A stretch of DNA of 64,000 nucleotides from Hyphomicrobiales bacterium (GTDB taxonomy: Bacteria; Pseudomonadota; Alphaproteobacteria; Rhizobiales; Rhizobiaceae): assembly GCA_900466005.1 (NCBI GenBank), contig UEGQ01000012.1:247878-311877 (forward strand). The letters run 5' to 3'. The notes beneath the pieces were generated by a model. That model was not told the origin of the DNA and searched no databases. It worked only from the letters and a program-made list of their open reading frames with translations. The translations under genes and the position numbers were made by a program. Every line of letters starts with the position of its first letter. The first letter of the stretch is position 1. Positions 62,631 to 64,000 of the stretch are shown here, one piece after another.

Positions 62631-63839
62631 CTACACACTCCTGTAATCCCGCACGATGGAATGGAGTAGGACCGCAATCCCGAAGAGCAAGAGCGTCGCG
62701 ACGAGGACGAGCAGCGTATGGAATCCGGGAAGCGGAAAAATGCGTTCGCTCGGCAGAGTCGGACTTGAAATCAGGATTAAATACTTCTGCTTCTGAAGAG
62801 CGACCTGACGGGCGCTCTCAAGGGCGGCCATCGAAAGCTCCAGATTCTTCTGCGAGAACTCCATTTCGGCCTGAAGCTTTTCGTAGTCTGCCAACTGGTT
62901 TGTCACTGTGTGAGCGGTGGAGCCCGTCAGTCGATCTCGCGTGTTCGCTATTTGCTGGAGCAGGCTCGCCTCCCGGTCCTGAAGAACCTGGATACGTGGT
63001 TTGAAGCGCTCGGCGTTTGCCGCGTCGGTCAATTGACTGATATCTGCCCGAACCTTGGAGAGTTCCGCCTCCATTCCGTTGATCAGGCCCTGTATCATTT
63101 GGGCCTGGACCATTGGATCAAGGGCGCCGTTGGCATTCCGCCATTCGGTCACTGCAACGCGGGCCTTCAAGAGCCGCTCTTGAGCATTCGCAAGTTCTGT
63201 TTCTCGGAAGGCAACCTGGTCTTTGAGGGCCCGATTATTCATGCGGTTGACGAAATTTTCTGAGATCTGCAGCAGGTTCGTGGCGATGTCACGCGCTGTT
63301 TCGGGATCGAAGGCCCAGACCTCCAGCGTCATAATGTTTTCGGTTGACGATATATGCGGCGTTACCATGTTGGAGTAATAGCCGAGCACGTCGTCGGGGG
63401 TCGCGTTCGTACGGAGGCGCGTAACCCAGTCGCCGTTGGGGGATGCGTAGAATTTGCGGAACCCGTGGTGTTGTTCAAGCTGCTCGAGAGCGTCGGATGA
63501 TTGAATAAAGCGTCGCAACGAGTACATTGAATTCGGTTCGATTCCGCCGGCTATACCGATGGAGGCCATGAGGCCGCTGAACCCCGATGCGGCGCCCTGC
63601 TGTCGATCCTCGATCGTAAACTGTGTCTCCGACTTATAGAGCGGTGCCGTCGTCGTCAGCGCATAGAACAGGGTGAGCACGGTCGGGACGAGCGTAATCA
63701 CAAAAAAGAAGACTCGAATCCAGGGAACCTGTAAATTCGTGGCACGCCGCTGGATGCTGGAAAGCCCTCCCCCAAGCCGTAAGGCAAGGGACCAGCCCGC
63801 TTTCGCGCGATGGACGATTTCGTCTGTCGTCGTAGCCAT
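62631..63839 (-). CDS. kpsE: KpsE/BexC-type capsule export inner-membrane protein
   Basis: 402 residues with a membrane helix near residues 42-66 (WIRVFFFVITLVPTVLTLFYAL), a long periplasmic coiled-coil section (about residues 190-340, ETELANAQERLLKARVAV, AEMEFSQKNLELSMAALES) and a second helix near the C-terminus (LPGFHTLLVLVATLLLFGIAVLL). This two-helix, Wzz-like topology is that of KpsE, BexC and rhizobial RkpR, which link the inner-membrane exporter to the outer-membrane channel. AAAGG precedes the ATG. Confidence 0.87.
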   Translation of the reverse strand: MATTTDEIVHRAKAGWSLALRLGGGLSSIQRRATNLQVPWIRVFFFVITLVPTVLTLFYALTTTAPLYKSETQFTIEDRQQGAASGFSGLMASIGIAGGIEPNSMYSLRRFIQSSDALEQLEQHHGFRKFYASPNGDWVTRLRTNATPDDVLGYYSNMVTPHISSTENIMTLEVWAFDPETARDIATNLLQISENFVNRMNNRALKDQVAFRETELANAQERLLKARVAVTEWRNANGALDPMVQAQMIQGLINGMEAELSKVRADISQLTDAANAERFKPRIQVLQDREASLLQQIANTRDRLTGSTAHTVTNQLADYEKLQAEMEFSQKNLELSMAALESARQVALQKQKYLILISSPTLPSERIFPLPGFHTLLVLVATLLLFGIAVLLHSIVRDYRSV

Positions 63840-63848
63840 TGGTTGCCT

Positions 63849-64000
63849 TTAGGGGATCGTATAGATTTCTCGTTTCGCAGCTGCCTCTAGTGGCAAACTC
63901 ACCGGACGGCCCGCCGCTGCGGACCATCGCATGGCAGCGTAGACTTCCATCGTCTCGACGGCCTTGTCAATTCCGCTTTCCGGTGCGTCGTCCGAAAACG
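63849..64000 (-). CDS. C-terminus of a Gfo/Idh/MocA-family oxidoreductase (start beyond window)
   Basis: Only the last 49 residues are visible. They end in ESGIDKAVETMEVYAAMRWS, then AAAGRPVSLPLE and EIYTIP before a TAA stop. This matches the C-terminal end of Gfo/Idh/MocA dehydrogenases, which often modify nucleotide sugars or inositols. It lies 9 bp upstream of the kpsE start in the same direction. Confidence 0.65.
   Translation of the reverse strand, partial: FSDDAPESGIDKAVETMEVYAAMRWSAAAGRPVSLPLEAAAKREIYTIP

Noticed and set aside
1-64000. CRISPR arrays, tRNA or rRNA genes, prophage genes
   Set aside because: No regularly spaced repeats, no cloverleaf-like sequence and no phage structural genes were recognised.

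Overview
The window looks like a large replicon (chromosome or chromid) of a rhizobial alphaproteobacterium, most likely Sinorhizobium/Ensifer or a close Rhizobium relative. The grounds are high GC, dense catabolic ABC and TRAP transport operons, small DUF1127 and DUF1508 proteins, and a pseudaminic-acid plus KpsE-type export cluster like the rhizobial K-antigen (rkp-3) regions. Assignments rest on motifs and gene order read by eye; no database search was run. I saw no rRNA, tRNA or CRISPR array.

Region 1 (1-11.6 kb) is an amino-acid or imino-acid uptake and catabolism cluster. A minus-strand operon encodes, in order of transcription, a three-subunit FAD/[2Fe-2S] amine dehydrogenase (HcnABC/LhpBEF type), an aldehyde dehydrogenase, a DapB homologue with an altered active site, a DapA homologue, an ABC permease and ATPase, and a saccharopine-dehydrogenase-like protein cut by the window edge. 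A LysR regulator and the periplasmic binding protein diverge from it. An IS110-family element sits between the first two dehydrogenase subunit genes without breaking either.

Region 2 (11.6-16.5 kb) is sparsely coding: a DUF1508 miniprotein, a membrane-anchored esterase, a possible gene remnant, and an orphan TadE/TadG pair.

Region 3 (16.5-24.7 kb) is a BMP-family (nucleobase/nucleoside-type) ABC operon joined to an amidase, a CodA-like amidohydrolase with substituted active-site residues, and an isochorismatase-family hydrolase carrying a one-base frameshift.

Region 4 (24.7-35.6 kb) alternates stress and conflict genes with housekeeping ones: a DUF1778/GNAT toxin-antitoxin pair behind a perfect palindrome, the FtrABCD ferrous iron uptake operon, HipBA, a single-chain MNT-HEPN protein, a UvrD-like helicase, and an AbiEii-type nucleotidyltransferase with a small upstream partner.

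Region 5 (35.6-46.7 kb) has an oligopeptide ABC operon (binding protein, two permeases, double ATPase), a DUF1127 miniprotein, and a GntR-controlled TRAP plus L-idonate 5-dehydrogenase operon. Strong hairpins follow the binding-protein gene in three separate transport operons of the window.

Region 6 (46.9-64 kb) is a surface-polysaccharide locus: PseB, PseC, PseG, a SpsF-type cytidylyltransferase and a PseI/NeuB synthase in one tightly coupled operon with an acyltransferase and a WbqC protein. Around it are two very large glycosyltransferase-like proteins, a PIG-L deacetylase, a methyltransferase, a second hexapeptide protein, an unknown 327-residue protein, a KpsE-type export protein and the end of a Gfo/Idh/MocA oxidoreductase. 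By eye this region is more AT-rich than the catabolic operons, as often seen for exchanged capsule loci.
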